Below, in pieces: positions 1 through 16,146 of a DNA stretch of 64,000 nucleotides (the first letter of the stretch is position 1; each line of letters begins with the position of its first letter). The stretch covers positions 2,480,001 through 2,544,000 of the forward strand of contig JAKNDB010000103.1 in assembly GCA_024305405.1 (NCBI GenBank), written 5' to 3'. The DNA is from Dirofilaria immitis. Taxonomy: Eukaryota; Nematoda; Chromadorea; Rhabditida; Onchocercidae. Position numbers and translations under genes: made by a program. The notes beneath the pieces are model-generated. The model made no database searches, had not been told where the DNA came from, and worked only from the letters and a program-made list of their open reading frames with translations.

Positions 1-157
1 AACACATTAGTCAGTTTTACTTTTTTAACTATTTTTGGGCGTCGATGTTTTCTCAAAAACGAAGAACCAGAGAATGCATCCCTCGAATTTAATAATAATG
101 ATCTTACTTTTAAGTTTTTTTTTTATTTCCTCTTTATCCAATATTTTTTGTTTTTAG

Positions 158-2285
158 TGAATATTGGTATTTCTAAAGCTCAAAATGAAACACTGAAATG
201 GCTTCACAGGCTGTGTTACGGCACTCCTGGGACTGCAACTTCTAGAAAACGAGATCTTAGAAGATTTAACGGTTTTGCATTTGATGAAACGAGTGTTGAT
301 TTCGACAAAAAAAACAGCGGCAATGAAACTTACGAATAATGAGGTGCTCATCAGAAGTTCCAATTAGAAATTTTAATAGCTTAGAAACTTGGTTCACAGC
401 AAAGTATTTTTTGATCACGGATAGATTGATACGTTGAGGTACATATTAAGAATCGTTTTTCTGATAGAAGCTCGTGATTTCAGTTATCGGATGATTTTGT
501 TCATTTCATCAGTAGATGGTTTTGCAATGTTGACTTGATTTATTCTATTTGGTTGAGACGATGCACATGATATTACTTACCTTGAAATTCTTCGTATGAA
601 TATAGTCTGTCGTCATTTTTTCGACTTATCACAACCTTTGGTGATCTTTTTGTACTATAAAATGTAGTCACGTGATTTGAGTATCTGAAATTGGAACATA
701 GCGTCTAGACCGGTGGAAATCACTTACTCTGAATCTATGCTTGGTAGGAATCGCGAGCTTCTTTTGAAGATGTTGTACAGCCATCGCTTATTATTAGTGA
801 GAGATATGTTGCATTTATCACAGTAGGGCAAGTCTTTTTCATGAGATTGAAACGTTTAAATGATTTTGAAGAGAGTGATGCGTATTTTTTATTTTTCAGT
901 TACATATGATTGCAAGAATTTTGGGTTCAGAAAGGGGGCATACAAAGGAAGAAGCAGTAAGTATATTAATTAATGATTTGTATTTTTTTTGTGCTATGTA
1001 AAAGCATCTGAATTCATGAAACCAGTCCGGTGTTATTTTGCTTTTACAAAATAAGAGTCATTTAATGAAATTTTGCAGTATGAAATTATTTAAGGTAATG
1101 AATGTTCTTCATTTTTGCAAAAACCAGAAGATAAAGGTAGAAAGGTCATGTCAGCAAAGAAACGACGAAGCTCTTCAAAGTCATCAGGGAAAGGAGTGAA
1201 AAGAAGCAGAACTGAGACGAAAGGTATTTGTGTGTCCTTCAATATGGGATAGATACATTGATGTTTTTTTAAAGGATGTGATATTAAATTTTATAGGAAG
1301 CAAAAAAGTATAAAAAAATCAAAAGAAGAATTAAGTGGGGATGACGATGCTGGACAGAGCGGGAAGAAACTAGTGACGATGAAAATGAGGAAGAGAAGAA
1401 ATCAGAATCGACAAGCACGATGAAAAATCGTTCGGAAAAGATCAAAAGTGTCAGCAAATTAACTTCTGTTTCTAAAAGTGCCATGGCGAAGGTTTGTTTT
1501 AGATGGTTTTGTTTTAACTTCTGGAAATTTTTCACTTCTTAATCGAATTGGTTTAAAATTAACTTTAAAATTGGTCGGAATGCCTGATTGGATGATGCAT
1601 CATGTTCAAGAAATTTTTGAAAATAATATAAATATTTTCCCTAATATTAAGGAAGAGCGGACTTGGGGCGATGGTGGGCCTTCAAATACAGAAGTGGAAA
1701 CTGCTATCAGCGAAATACTTCGTTCTGTGGATCTTGTGAATTGTACGATGAAACAAATGTGTGAACGAGTAAGGACTTCGGTCATAATGACTTTAAAAAC
1801 TGGGGTTTAGAACATAGCTAAAAGTCGTATGAAACTGGTAACAGTCGAAATTGACCAGGGATCTTATTAATCAAAAATTAATAAACAGAAATTCTTTATT
1901 ACATTGCTGATAAAATAAGTAAGTGATACGTAGATGCTACCTTTTACGGCTTCGTAAGAGACGTCGTATTGCACTAATAAGCTGAAAAGATTATTTGATA
2001 AATTAGAAAATCAATAATTCCTGGTAGTACATGTAATCTTAACAAATAAAAGAGTTAAATAAAATGCTATTATCATTTTCATAAAGGACGAAGATGATAA
2101 AACATTGTTATCATTTTTATTAATTCTTCCAAAGAGTCACAATATTTGTAGATCGGGAGAAATTCCCGAATTTGGATATGGTAATGTATAAAGGTGCACT
2201 TAAAGAGCGTGTGAAAGCAGCTTTGGAAAAATGGAAGATTCATGAAGCCACCGTCTCGTTGCTGATCTCGCCGTTACTATATTGA
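158..2285 (+). CDS. DEK: DEK chromatin protein homologue, 5' partial, with indels
   Basis: DEK family proteins bind DNA and histones in the nucleus and act in chromatin and splicing. The first visible exon (158 to about 345) carries the SAP-like segment, with GTPGTATSRKRDLRRFNGF matching the family's GT(P/V)..L..F.GF core. Further exons are about 900-957 (IARILGSERGHTKEEA), one ending at 1223 (Lys/Ser-rich), 1297-1491 (acidic, SDDENEEEKKSES), 1652-1768 (start of the DEK_C domain, CTMKQMCER) and 2152-2285 (end of DEK_C, ending with TGA). The N-terminus is missing or lies left of the window. The frame breaks at the A run near 309-316, at GGG 1361-1363 and at GGG 2155-2157; the last two are fixed by one extra G each. 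The exon near 1079-1223 also has an unresolved in-frame TAA at 1091. Family call is firm from two separate domains; exon borders are approximate. Confidence 0.8.
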
Positions 2286-3421
2286 TTTTTAATTGTTATC
2301 CTTAAAGTTCATTTAATTGTCGTAGATTTCTTTATTGCCTCAATTTTTAGTGGCGGCTGTTTTTAGCCTCAAAATCATTCTTTTATTGACCTCATCGTTT
2401 ATTCTTCGTTTTAATCACGGAATTTGTACTTGAATAATATACATAACATTATAATATTGTCAGTGAAGATATTTCTTTTAGCATTGATTGTAAATCGTCA
2501 AACTCTGACAATTTGTTTCATATCCGGAGATTATATCGTGTGAGTTTCACCATTATGGATTTATTGTGTAGAAATATTATTTTATAAAATATCAAATTAG
2601 AAATTTTTCTATGGAAATTTGTCATTTTCATAAGTGCTTAGCTTTTGGCTCCACTTTTAATGAATGTATTGAACATCGTTAATTCTTATGAATCTTTACT
2701 TTGTATTTTTGAAATAGAGATATCAGAAAAATTGATTTGCAGTTTAATTTTTAATTCCTGCCACTAATAGCATCGCCATCATTCCGACATACTATTCTTT
2801 TTGATTGTAATTATTGCATTATTTCTGAATTTTTTCCTCTTGCGTCAAGTCATTGATTCCACTAACATATGCTTAATCTTGGACATTAAGATAGAATGGA
2901 TGTCTTGCGGTCTAAACATGACAGTAAAACTACTCCTCCAAAGTGTTTCATATATATTTTAGTAGATATCTGATGTACTAATGAAAAATCTGGGAGATCG
3001 AACACGTTAATGTGGGAAATTGGGTAAATTTAACAGAAATTTCAAAAAGAAGTTCTAGTTTTCCAAATTAATGAAGTAAGTTTCGATTTTTTTAAAGAGT
3101 ATCCTAAATGCAATGACTGGATTTCTTTAGTGTTAGATGTATTCATTACCAATGTACATAAAAGAGGTTTGTAAGAGTTCATAATTTTGTTCAAAGCAAC
3201 CGAAGACTCTAGAATAATCACAGTTGGAATTCGTTCCAATTTAAAAAACAAATCAGAGGGGTTGTGTTTGTGAATAAACATAACAAGAACAACTAAATTA
3301 TTTGTGGTGGATGCTAAACACGGTATAAAAGCAGTGAAACAAATCCATTGAACTAGCCATTTCTTAATATGAAATATTGGCTGTTTGCTTGATTATCATT
3401 CACTAAGTGCATGAAAGAAGT
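2286..3421. other. Intergenic, between convergent DEK and UBXN1 genes
   Basis: AT-rich sequence between the 3' ends of two convergent genes. It should hold both 3' UTRs. I see no coding exon, RNA gene or clear repeat here. Confidence 0.6.
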
Positions 3422-5321
3422 CTAGTGGGTAGTGCGTGTAACAACCATATTTGCAGAAGGGACCAATCCTGAAAATCCCAGTAATTTTAAACTATATGGT
3501 GAACATAGAAATACAAAAACATGAATGCCAAATTAATATCCGAGAACGCACCAAGTATTTTGATTGGTACTGCCATATCTTCATCGGTAAATATTTTGCG
3601 AGGAAATGGAGTCATAAGTGTAAAAGGAATGCCATCCATTGTATCCTTACCCTGCATTTCCACCCACAAACGTATATGAGATAATGGTTCATCTGACTGT
3701 AATATATAATACTGTTGCATGCACTGCTCCTTAATATATGACTTTGTCTTACTTTACCATAAAACTAGTTAAGGAGCAATTAAAGCGAAAAAAATATCGA
3801 AATTCCTTAATTGGTTTTTCTTTTTTCTTTACGGAACTTAACTGGACACCAATTTTCTGATATTTATGGAACAAAACTAATGACCCCATCACTAGCTGCT
3901 ATATCGTCAATGTGTTAGAAGTTTAAACTTACTTTAAACTTTTCCTTGATAATTGAACCATTAAGTAATCGTACTTGTATTTGACAATAACCAGTATCTT
4001 TTACTGGAAGCGCTGCATTTACAGCGGGCAATGGTGAACTAGTTGTCGTTGTTGTTGGCTGAGGCTTTCTCAGTTGTTCAGTTACTTTACGAGCTTCTCG
4101 ATCCAAACGAATTTGCTCCAAAACACGTTTGCGCGCTTCTATTTCCTTAATAAGTAATTATAATTCATATCTAATGATGCTATTTATTCACTTGAAACTT
4201 TTGCAAGTCTTACTTCACGTTTTTCACGTTTTTTTCCTCCAACATTTTTTTCATTTCCATTTCCTTTCTTTCTTCTTCTATTTTTGCCATCGATTTTCCT
4301 TCTAGACGACGACGTTTTTCCTACAATAATTGTTCAAGCAAATGCAAAATTTCAGTTTCGTTGAAAATTATTATATTTCAAAAATCAATGATAAAAAAAC
4401 CAACTTTCTCTAGCGTTTCCTTTCTCTCTTCTTCTTCCTTCTTTGCTCTTGCTTCCTTTAATTTCTTTTGTAATGCTGCTAGTCTTTCTTTTCTTTCTTC
4501 TTCTGTCAATGGTTTCAGAATTTCCGTCGACTCACTAAACGCTTCGTGTTTTGTGCGTGCTGCGTGAAACATAACCGCCTGATCATCGGCTAACTGTTTC
4601 CCACATCTAGAACATCTAGCATATACTCCTGCAGCTGATTGTGCTACTGAGGCTAGTGGCAAGATCAGAAGCCATTAGGTGAAGGCCATTAAAGAACGGG
4701 ATCGAAATATCGATTATTAAAGCAGTGTATATTGGTAATAGTCTCCTAAATGCAAAAAAATCTTTTGCTGAATTGCATATGCCTATTATTACTTTTAATA
4801 TCTCATTTAATATGTCCAAATATTAAAATTCCTTTTAATATTACTTTCAATATATCCTCAGTATATTTCATCACCATGGTCTGTAAACAGTCGTTTAATA
4901 TAGTCTCTAGAAATTTTTCAAATATGCATACACATCACATCTGAATGACATTGATTGTGGTGCTTCAGTAGATGATGGTTTTGATGGTTCCTCCTCATCA
5001 GCAAATTCAACAATCGAACTTTCCTCTTCCGGTGTCTCTAGCTGCGCAGGTTTCGGCGTATTTGTATCACTGTCCTTTTGATGTGCCGCGATCCATTCCA
5101 CAGCTTCAATCAGTCCTGTTTCACCAGTTTCTCGCAACGCTTTTTCACTGGAATTAATAAGTATAACATGAATTTCAAATAATTCTTCGACAAAACAATT
5201 TGCGCATTTGCACATTTTTTCATCATACAAATTATTGATAAAAAATTTTTTTAGAAAGAATGAAAGCATACGCAACATCGTGAGGGAAGCCCATCTCTTC
5301 CAACTGATCCAACATCGACAT
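3422..5321 (-). CDS. UBXN1: UBXN1/SAKS1-type p97 cofactor (UBA, zinc finger, UBX)
   Basis: UBXN1-type proteins bind ubiquitin through an N-terminal UBA domain and p97/VCP through a C-terminal UBX domain, in the cytosol. Seven exons fit: 5321-5272, 5147-4939, 4652 (or 4646)-4405, 4320-4214, 4145-3933, 3696-3552, 3468-3422; total about 339 aa. The UBA starts with MSMLDQLEEMGFPHDVA and continues to EAVEWIAAHQ. A C2H2-like finger follows (CSRCGKQL, then FHAARTKHEAF) with the EFSEST/LTEEER type linker seen in invertebrate members. A long charged coiled coil and the UBX domain (QIQVRLLNGS, TPFPRKIFTDEDM, GLVPSA) complete it. Exon 4 reads through only if the 7-base A run on the coding strand (4229-4235) had one more base. 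All splice phases agree otherwise. Nothing suggests a pseudogene. Confidence 0.9.
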
Positions 5322-6737
5322 TTTCCGTCCAGTTCCAATATTCTGTAATTCGCATAAAACCATCAATAGCAGATTTTTCATTTCATTATATTAAAAAGAC
5401 TTAATACGAAATTGATTTAAATAATATCGAAAGAATGAAATAAACACGATTTAATAAATTTCCGGGAACATTAACTAGTCAACTGATTCAAAATGTCATC
5501 GCTAGTCATTAGATTTAAATCCTTCGATATTTTATAATATGAAATCTTTCAAACGGATTGCATACTCGAAGAAACAATAAGTCTAAATACTAGAAAATAT
5601 GTTTGATGGAACTTCCGACAATGATATACTCTGCCAATATAAGTTGATCTTTTTCACAATTCAACTTAGCTGGTACTCAGAAAAGTCTAAGAAACATTAT
5701 TTTTAAAAATCTGAATTGTTTCCAAACTATAGCTATTATTGCAGTATGGATACATTATGCATTATGACATGCTCAATGTTAGAAAGACGTTTAAATGAAA
5801 AAATATATTTTATTGGCAAAAATACTTGCTGAACAAAATTTCAATCTGTCAAAATGCGACATTCAATAATCCTCAAATAACAAGTTCAGAAAGTTGTTTA
5901 CTCCTGAATTACCATCTACATGAAATAAATATCTTTAAAATTAATGGCAGTAATAAGCAAATTAAAAATGAAATAAGTTATTAAAGACACTATACTTCTA
6001 AAATGGATATAAAAGTACAAGAAAAGTACGTACATTAGTAAGAGTCACACAGAGCTAAAAAGTTTAAGATCAATGTGAAAGTGAATGATTATAAAATAAC
6101 GAAGCTAAAAATGAATGTACACAAGCTCTTTTCAATATTGATATAATCAAAGCAATCTATATATATATATATATATATAATTCATTTGCGATATAAAAAC
6201 TTTTTTAAACCAAATCTTTCTCAAAATAATTTTCTCTTCAAATCTTTGGTTTTGAATACAACTGGAATCGCTTTAAATCCGTTTAAAGTAACATCTATAT
6301 TTAAAACTTTGTTTTTTTTTCTTAAAGAAAAAGAAAAAAAGAAAATAAATAAATAAATATATGTACAACCATCAAACAGAACCAATCGATTCAAGCTGAA
6401 ATCTAAAGTGAACCAAAATTTCTAAAGTAAACCAAATTTTACATAGGTCCATGTTCTTTAAATAGCGATATACACGAGGCAGCCTACTGAGATCTCGAAA
6501 TAACATAATTTCCTGAAAAAATGAGCAGTGATATTATCATTTGAATTTTATCTATCATAAATTCCACTACGAATTGTCACGTCGCTTCATTTTTTAAAAA
6601 TGTCAAGATTTTTGGAGAAAACTAATGCTCAAAGAACTTAATGTCATTATTTATCACTTTTTATGTTTATTCAACAATCATTATTATATTTCACGATTTT
6701 TTAAAACTTTACCACAAACCTGCTACGAAACAATACT
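5322..6737. other. Intergenic, AT-rich
   Basis: Upstream region of the UBXN1-type gene and 3' flank of the next minus-strand gene. Contains a short TA run at about 6161-6179 and A/T homopolymers near 6310-6355. No coding exon is supported. Confidence 0.5.
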
Positions 6738-7838
6738 TTACACACGTGGTGGGAGCTCAACTTGTGATGAACTGTAAATACCGCAGAAATCGCAACCACA
6801 TTTTTTCAATTCCCATGCTTCAACCTGAATATATTTTTGGATTGTTAAAAACGCTTAAAATGACGGAAATTTCCCGAAATCCATAATTTCAATAATCACT
6901 AAGTTTGAGACGCAATCAAAAACCTTCCATGAACTATAATACGGATCTACACATACTTTTCATTTCTAAACAGTAATGAGTGCTCGTTTTCAGTATTTGA
7001 TAAACCAGAATTTTGCGAAAGTCAAACTTCTTTACTTTGATAAAAGGATTGTCGTTGTCCTTTCCAATATGCTCCAATAAATTAACAATTAGTGAACCAT
7101 TTTGCAAGCGCTCAACCCTGTTCTCTGAACATAAAACAAAAAAAAATTAATAAAAAGAAAATTCACTTTGTATAATATCAAAGAACAAAGCTCTTAATTT
7201 TTCAATTTATATAAGCTTCACAACTCACTTTTTGCTGTTGCGCCCTGCGTAGAAATCAGCTCAGCCATTAATGAGCGCCGCCTCTTTAAAAGGTCATCTT
7301 GTCGGGACTGAAATAAGCTCATTTCAACATTTACTGTAATTTCTAATCAAAATAATATAGTGAGGTATATTGAATTTTTCAAGAGTCAAATTTGAATTGT
7401 TACCAGTGGATCAATTGTCATATCTTCGACAGCTATATTTAACATTTTTTCCATAGTTTGCTGACCCCGGCGAATTGCTGTTTCTAAAATGGCAATATCT
7501 TTCTTTAATTGAGTTAGCCTCTCAGTTCTATTCGCATTTTCAATCAATTTCTCATCAGCAATATCATCCAGTTTTTGTCGTTTCGGTTCTAGAATAATTT
7601 TCTTTAAGATTCCTTTTAATTCGATGCCAATCTTTTTTTTGCTAAAAATGCACTGAAATGGTAAGATCTCTTTCTAATATTATTTAAGCAACTCTATAAA
7701 TAACAAGAAACATTTTGTAGTTTCCTAAGTGACAATGTACATGAAATCTTAAAGATATTAACCAGTAGAAGAGTCGATGCATTCGGGCCTTTGATGATTT
7801 GCCAACAAACTTGAAGTGCAATCCATCTCATCGTCCAT
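6738..7838 (-). CDS. Unrecognised coiled-coil protein
   Basis: I do not recognise this family. The start ATG (7838) opens an acidic exon beginning MDDEMDCTSSLL (7838-7763). Exon 2 (7652-7404) holds a Lys-rich stretch (LKKIILEPKRQKLDDIADEK) and a heptad-like helix with TERLTQLKKDIAILE. Exon 3 is 7307-7229 (DDLLKRRRSLMAELIS) and exon 4 is 7124-6957 (NRVERLQNGSLIVNLLEHIG), both joined in frame by good splice sites. An exon-like segment ending with TAA at 6738-6740 (ELKKCGCDFCGIY, three Cys) follows a good TTCAG site, but its phase does not match exon 4; reading on from exon 4 instead would stop at 6934-6936. Exon 2 is only open if the T8 at 7633-7640 and A5 at 7644-7648 were each one longer. The coiled coil suggests a scaffold or complex subunit, but that is a guess. 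Confidence 0.55.
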
Positions 7839-8792
7839 ATTGCCCCCTACAAGTATACTTATTATCAAAATTTAAAATGTACATATCTATTCAAACTGCA
7901 CGCTTCTAGCCATACTTGCTTATTTGGACTGCATGTACCTCCCAGTTTACTCGCGACCATTTCATAGTTTACGATTCTGTGCGGAGCGGAATTTATTATT
8001 CAAGCCTGACGTATATCCCATCTCGTACATAGATCTAGATCTTCTTTATTCTCCATTCCCAGCTTCTTTATCTTATTTAACCCACCGGTAGACAAATTAC
8101 CGCGACTGGGATCTGCACCATGGGATTTACACCACGGGATTTCCCGCTCCACCCGCGGACGAACTATCCCACAATGTCCAAACCATACAGATATGGATGA
8201 AACAGCAGTCCGAACTATATTAAGACGAAGTTTGTAGAGCATGAACCTTTGCAGCTTTATATCTTTGATCAAGTTTAGGTCTGTGGGGAGAATAGTTAAT
8301 GCGGGAATGGCTCGAGGGCTTAACTTTAAGCTTATGTTTTGCTTCTTAGAAGTTGCCAGTTCAGTGTCCATACTGCCACAAAAGTACCTTATTCTATCAT
8401 TCTGTCATTGGAAACGAAGATTTAACAGTATCAGTAATTTGTTCAATTAATTATCAACTTTTATCAATTACTCGTATTGTTTATCTTATTTATTAGCTAC
8501 TCGCTAATTGTTATGTTTAAAGCATTATTTGTTTCCATTTGTCTCCAGCCAAATTTGTTACTGTTTGTCTCTAAAAAAAAGTTATATATATTTAAAAAGT
8601 TATATATATTTAGAACACATTGGGCGTACGAGAAAAATATTGCATGCTTGGAAAATTCACTTATTAGATGTATTCTTAACGTAACATTAACGACAGAAAA
8701 AAGTTCTTTGCATATTGAGATGATTTCGATTATTTTTTCCTCGTGTATTTAAAGTTTATGGAAAATTATTTTTGTTGCATTAAAAAGGTGCT
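7839..8792. other. Divergent intergenic region upstream of ribosomal protein L4
   Basis: Lies between the start of the minus-strand coiled-coil gene and the L4 start. The part at about 7980-8330 is GC-richer than its surroundings and is open for 123 codons on the minus strand (8371-8000). I do not recognise that protein and it may be chance. The remainder is AT-rich promoter-like sequence with no clear motif. Confidence 0.45.
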
Positions 8793-10828
<2,036 letters not shown>

Positions 10829-11358
10829 AACATTTGATGGTTGTCATGTAATTTGTTATACATCAGAATTTCGTTGGATAAATTTTCACTAAATTTATGG
10901 GAAGTTAGCAATTTATAATAATGTATTTACAATAAAATCATGGAAAATAATAAAATAGTAGTGAATACGATGACAACTCGTTAATCGAATTCAAAAATGT
11001 TAAAAAACTATCGTACCTGAACAGGAAAAAACATCAAATCAGGGATGGTTCACGGATGCTCTTTGTAAATACTCGCACTAAAATCATAGTAACTGGATTG
11101 ATGGGTTCACAATGCAACACCACTCAAATACCGGCAAAATAGGAGAGAGCAATTGTTCTCGATGAAAATTGCAAAGACTAGAGAGGGATTTGTTCTGTAA
11201 GAGATCGAAAATAATAGCAATAAAAAAGCTAAACGAATAAGCTAACAATGTCGAGTAAAAGGTGAAAAAATTCGAATGGCACGTTTAAATTTAATGAATG
11301 CATGCGATCGATAACAAGGAAAATGAGATGCCTCTGGAGAACAAGATAATACGACTGA
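10829..11358. other. Intergenic, between convergent L4 and LysM genes
   Basis: Holds the L4 3' UTR, with AATAAAAT at about 10931. No coding exon or repeat is seen in the remainder. Confidence 0.5.
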
Positions 11359-12730
11359 CTAGCTTTGATAAGCTTCATTTTGATGACCTGAAGAATGATG
11401 ATTAAGTGAATATCGGTTCGTCACTTTATCTTTCGATTTGCTTTGCATAAATCCCGTTTTGAAACCTTCGGTAGAGAGATCTGCGCTAAAAAAACACTGC
11501 TGGAAAAGGAAGAGGAAAAACAATGATGCGTGAGAAAATTCAAAAAATGAAACCAGCCCCCTCCACATGTATTGCACTAGCTTCTTCGCTGCATATCTTC
11601 TTAAATGCTCTAGAAGATATAAAGAAAATTTTCTAGTCAGCAGGAAGACTACCAGACATGTATATATCGAAGACTCTAAAACTGATTTAATTTTGATAGA
11701 AAATTCTAACAAACGATGACTTGCACAAATGCAAGAATTTCATTTTCAAATAATTTTCGGAAAAATATAGTCATAGTTTTCTCCTAACACTCTTTTGTCT
11801 TCAAATGAAACGAGAAAGTCTAAGTTGATAATCAAAAAAGTTGAAAATCTTTCACCTAAACTTACATCGAACTTTCAGTTAATTTATGTACTCTATTCGT
11901 CGTCTTCCTGATATTCATGTCGATTCTTTTGAAAATATCCTGCAGGCTTTCTTCATCGATATCCTGTGACTTCATGGATTCCTCATGATTGTTCTTCACA
12001 TTTGTGCATTTATCCAGCATACAATCTTCTTCAAGGATTTCATCATAGATCGGTATCTCAACGTATTCCTTGAGATAGAGGCTTTCATTTGACCAAAGAC
12101 GATTCAACCGTTTTATTTCACTCATCTATAATAAATGCCTTTTTAACATTATTATTTGAAACAATATGCTTTAAACAGTTGTCTTACTGACAGAATTTTC
12201 AATTCTTACTTGATTAATCCTCGAAAATACCTCAAAGAATTAAATTGATTTTCTAAAAATACAGCAAAAGGAAATCAGCTAAAGTTAGAACATATACATA
12301 TCCCAATTGGAAAAAAATTTTTTAAAAGAAAATCCCTATAAAGATTCTAGTTCATCAAGGTGGTAAGTATCAAGATTTTTGATTTCATCCTCTTTTGAAT
12401 AACAAAAATTTCTCAAGAAAATCGTAAGAATAAGAATTAAATTTTTCTTTCTAATAATGAACAAATTCCTAAACAACATGGCAAGCGATTAGAAAGCATT
12501 TTGTATAATCCAAATTACTTATGAAAGCACTGCATGGCATATGCTTAATACAAAATACGAACTGAAGTGTTGTATTTCAGAACAAGTCCTTGAAGTGTAT
12601 CGTTTGGTCTAATCTGATGCTGGATTACCATACGATATGTTTTTGTGGAAACATGAGGATTCAACAAGCTGCCATATCCACGTGTTCTTTGATAACTACA
12701 CAAAAATGTGCGCTCATCTTGCCCTTCCAT
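11359..12730 (-). CDS. LysM-domain protein, LYSMD1/2-like
   Basis: Small eukaryotic protein with one LysM domain, of the LYSMD1/2 type; the cellular role of the family is poorly known. Four exons join in phase: 12730-12563, 12125-11866, 11609-11554, 11480-11359, giving exactly 201 aa, close to the about 215-227 aa of the human proteins. The LysM domain spans about residues 33-80: IQHQIRPNDTLQGLVLKYN, then IKRLNRLWSNESLYLKEY and VEIPIYDE, all matching the GDTL..LALKYG...IKR.N.L..N..I.L family pattern. It is followed by DIFKRIDMNIRKTTNRVHKL, as in vertebrate members, and a polar tail. There is no signal peptide or membrane segment. This is one of the few genes here with no frame break. Confidence 0.88.
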
Positions 12731-14107
<1,377 letters not shown>

Positions 14108-16146
14108 ATGGCACCGAGGAAACGTTCCACATCGAAAACCAGTTCAAGTTCTTCATCAACAGAACGGTATATATTAATAACGAATTTATGTTTATGTTTA
14201 GGAACTTGTCAAATTGGATGAAAAATACGTTGTATGATTTCAGGTCACGTTCACGAAGCCGTACACGTTCAAAAACACGAAGTCGCAGTAAAACTTATTC
14301 GCCAGATCGTGGTGAAGAAGGACGTCTTCATGTGGCGAATATTGATGAATCAGTACGCGCACGAGACCTTGAAGAAGCATTTTCGTAAGTTTTTTTGTAC
14401 TAATGATGATTAACATTTGTAATTTTCACCATATGCATTCGTATCATTTATTTTGATTTCTCTTTGTAATTGATATTTCTTTACTATTATATTCTTTTGT
14501 TTTCAGACGTTTCGGAAAGCTCTCAGAAGTTTGGGTAGCGAGCTACCCACCACTTTTGCATTCGTGGTATTCAAAAATAAGTCGGATGCAAATGAAGCAT
14601 TGGCAGCATTGAATAACACGTAAATTATAAATTCTTGTTAGAATCCCTGCGTAAGTTGGATAAAATGGTAGAATTTACAGTAGCCTTAGTCGTTTTCCGA
14701 AAAAAAACTAGAGTCATATTGTAAATCTGGTATCTTTTGATAATTGATCTTAACAAATTATATGTTATCATCTCTAATATCTTATCTGCAGATTCTCGCC
14801 GAATTATGTGGGCGATTAAGATGATATAATTTAAGTTTCTACCATTTCCTTAGGAAAATAATTTTTAAAATAGTTTCTTTGAAGATACATTCGTAATTGT
14901 CGAGTACGCGTATCAGTGGCATTACCTCGGGTTCGCGCTCATGATCGCTATCGCTTTGGTGGTGGTTATGGTGGTGGTTATTATGGTGGTGGTGGTGGTG
15001 GTTATGGCAGGTAATTGTTGACTTTTTCATTTTATAGATTAATTTCTGATATGGATTTGGTAAAGAATTTTAAAAAATGAAGAAAAGTGGATTTTCAGAT
15101 ATGGAGGTTATGGTGGCAGTCGGTATGGAGACTATGGACGTTACGGCGGATATGGTCGAGATCGAGATAGACGGTAAGTGTTGTAGGGTTTTTTCAATCT
15201 GAATAAAATAACATATAGGAAGATGGGGAAGAACGATGGCTTAGTAGAAATTATTCAGCCATATTTCCCTGAAATACCATTTTACAACACACTGTGATGT
15301 CCGTTTATTCCGGGATGGGTGGGATATACGAAGGGTTATCCATTAAATTAGTTTGATATAGGCCTGGATGATGGTAAACTTTGGTTGCTTTGTGTATGAT
15401 GGAACCATTATGGACAGTGTTGAAACTTTGGTGGTAATTGGTTTGTTGGCTCGGCTCCTCCGTCGTCCATATTGTTTGGAATGGATGAGCCGAGCTGTGA
15501 ATTGGTTTTGATATTGATGGTCCATCATTTTGTGTGTTTGGCATACTCTGGAATATTGTTGTTGGAAAATGGAGGAAGTGTATGGTGATGGGAACTCTGT
15601 AGTGCGCGATTCGCAATTCTTTTAAAAATGGTTTTTATTCATTTTTCGGACATTGTGCAACAATGTGTCGCATTCATGTTTCAATCATTTATGAAAAAGT
15701 GCTCTCCTATTTGCACCACCCGCAGACGCACTTTTTCGTTTTTTTTATTTTCTTTTTTGTTTTTGTGAAATCATAAATTTTGGCTTAACATGGGCTGTTC
15801 GAAAAGGTTTGAACTTTCTTATGTCCAGGAATCTTGCTCCAAGGCCATAAGGATTTTGTAACATGAATCATTGTTTTAATCAAGTAATTTGCTGCTTTTT
15901 GCAGACGATCACCGCCACGCCGAGAACGCGAACGTCGCAGAAGGTGTGGTAGCACTTATGTAGTTTTTTGCAGTTTTTAAGGTGAAGGGATAGAGGAAAG
16001 GAAAGGAGGGAATTGCAATTTACTGTCTCAAAAAAATCAGTAAAATAACTAATATTTTAGCTCTGGAAATAACTCTAAAAATACGTTTCAGATCCCGTAC
16101 TCGCTCACGGTCGCGTTCACGTTCTTCTTCATCTCACAGTCGTTAG
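14108..16146 (+). CDS. SR-family splicing factor (RS, RRM, Gly-rich, RS)
   Basis: Nuclear RNA-binding splicing regulator. Exons: 14108-14166, 14244-14384, 14507-14619, 14885-15010, 15099-15173, 15905-15943, 16092-16146; total 202 aa. Order: a short Ser/Thr N-terminus, RS repeats (SRSRSRTRSKTRSRSK), one RRM (RNP2 RLHVANI; RNP1-like FAFVVF) of the SRSF3/SRSF7 kind (VWVAxxPP), a Gly/Tyr-rich linker (YGGGYYGGGGGGYGR), and a C-terminal RS tail ending SSSSHSR. An acceptor (TTTAGGCAG) ends directly before the ATG, which suggests a trans-spliced mRNA. RNP1 in exon 3 reads only if T4 at 14554-14557 were T5. Whether it corresponds to a particular nematode rsp gene cannot be settled here. Intron 5 (15174-15904) is unusually long and GC-rich (see findings). 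Confidence 0.9.

Noticed and set aside
158..2285. DEK gene as a pseudogene
   Set aside because: Two of the breaks match the one-base homopolymer contractions seen in nearly all genes here, and the domains are otherwise intact. The break at the A run near 309-316 and the TAA at 1091 are not fully explained.
14839..15030. His-rich minus-strand frame
   Set aside because: It is the antisense of the Gly-rich linker exon of the SR gene.
15305..15616. 103-codon minus-strand frame in the SR intron
   Set aside because: No family resemblance and an overlapping frame is also open; more likely a composition effect. The intron itself is reported as a finding.
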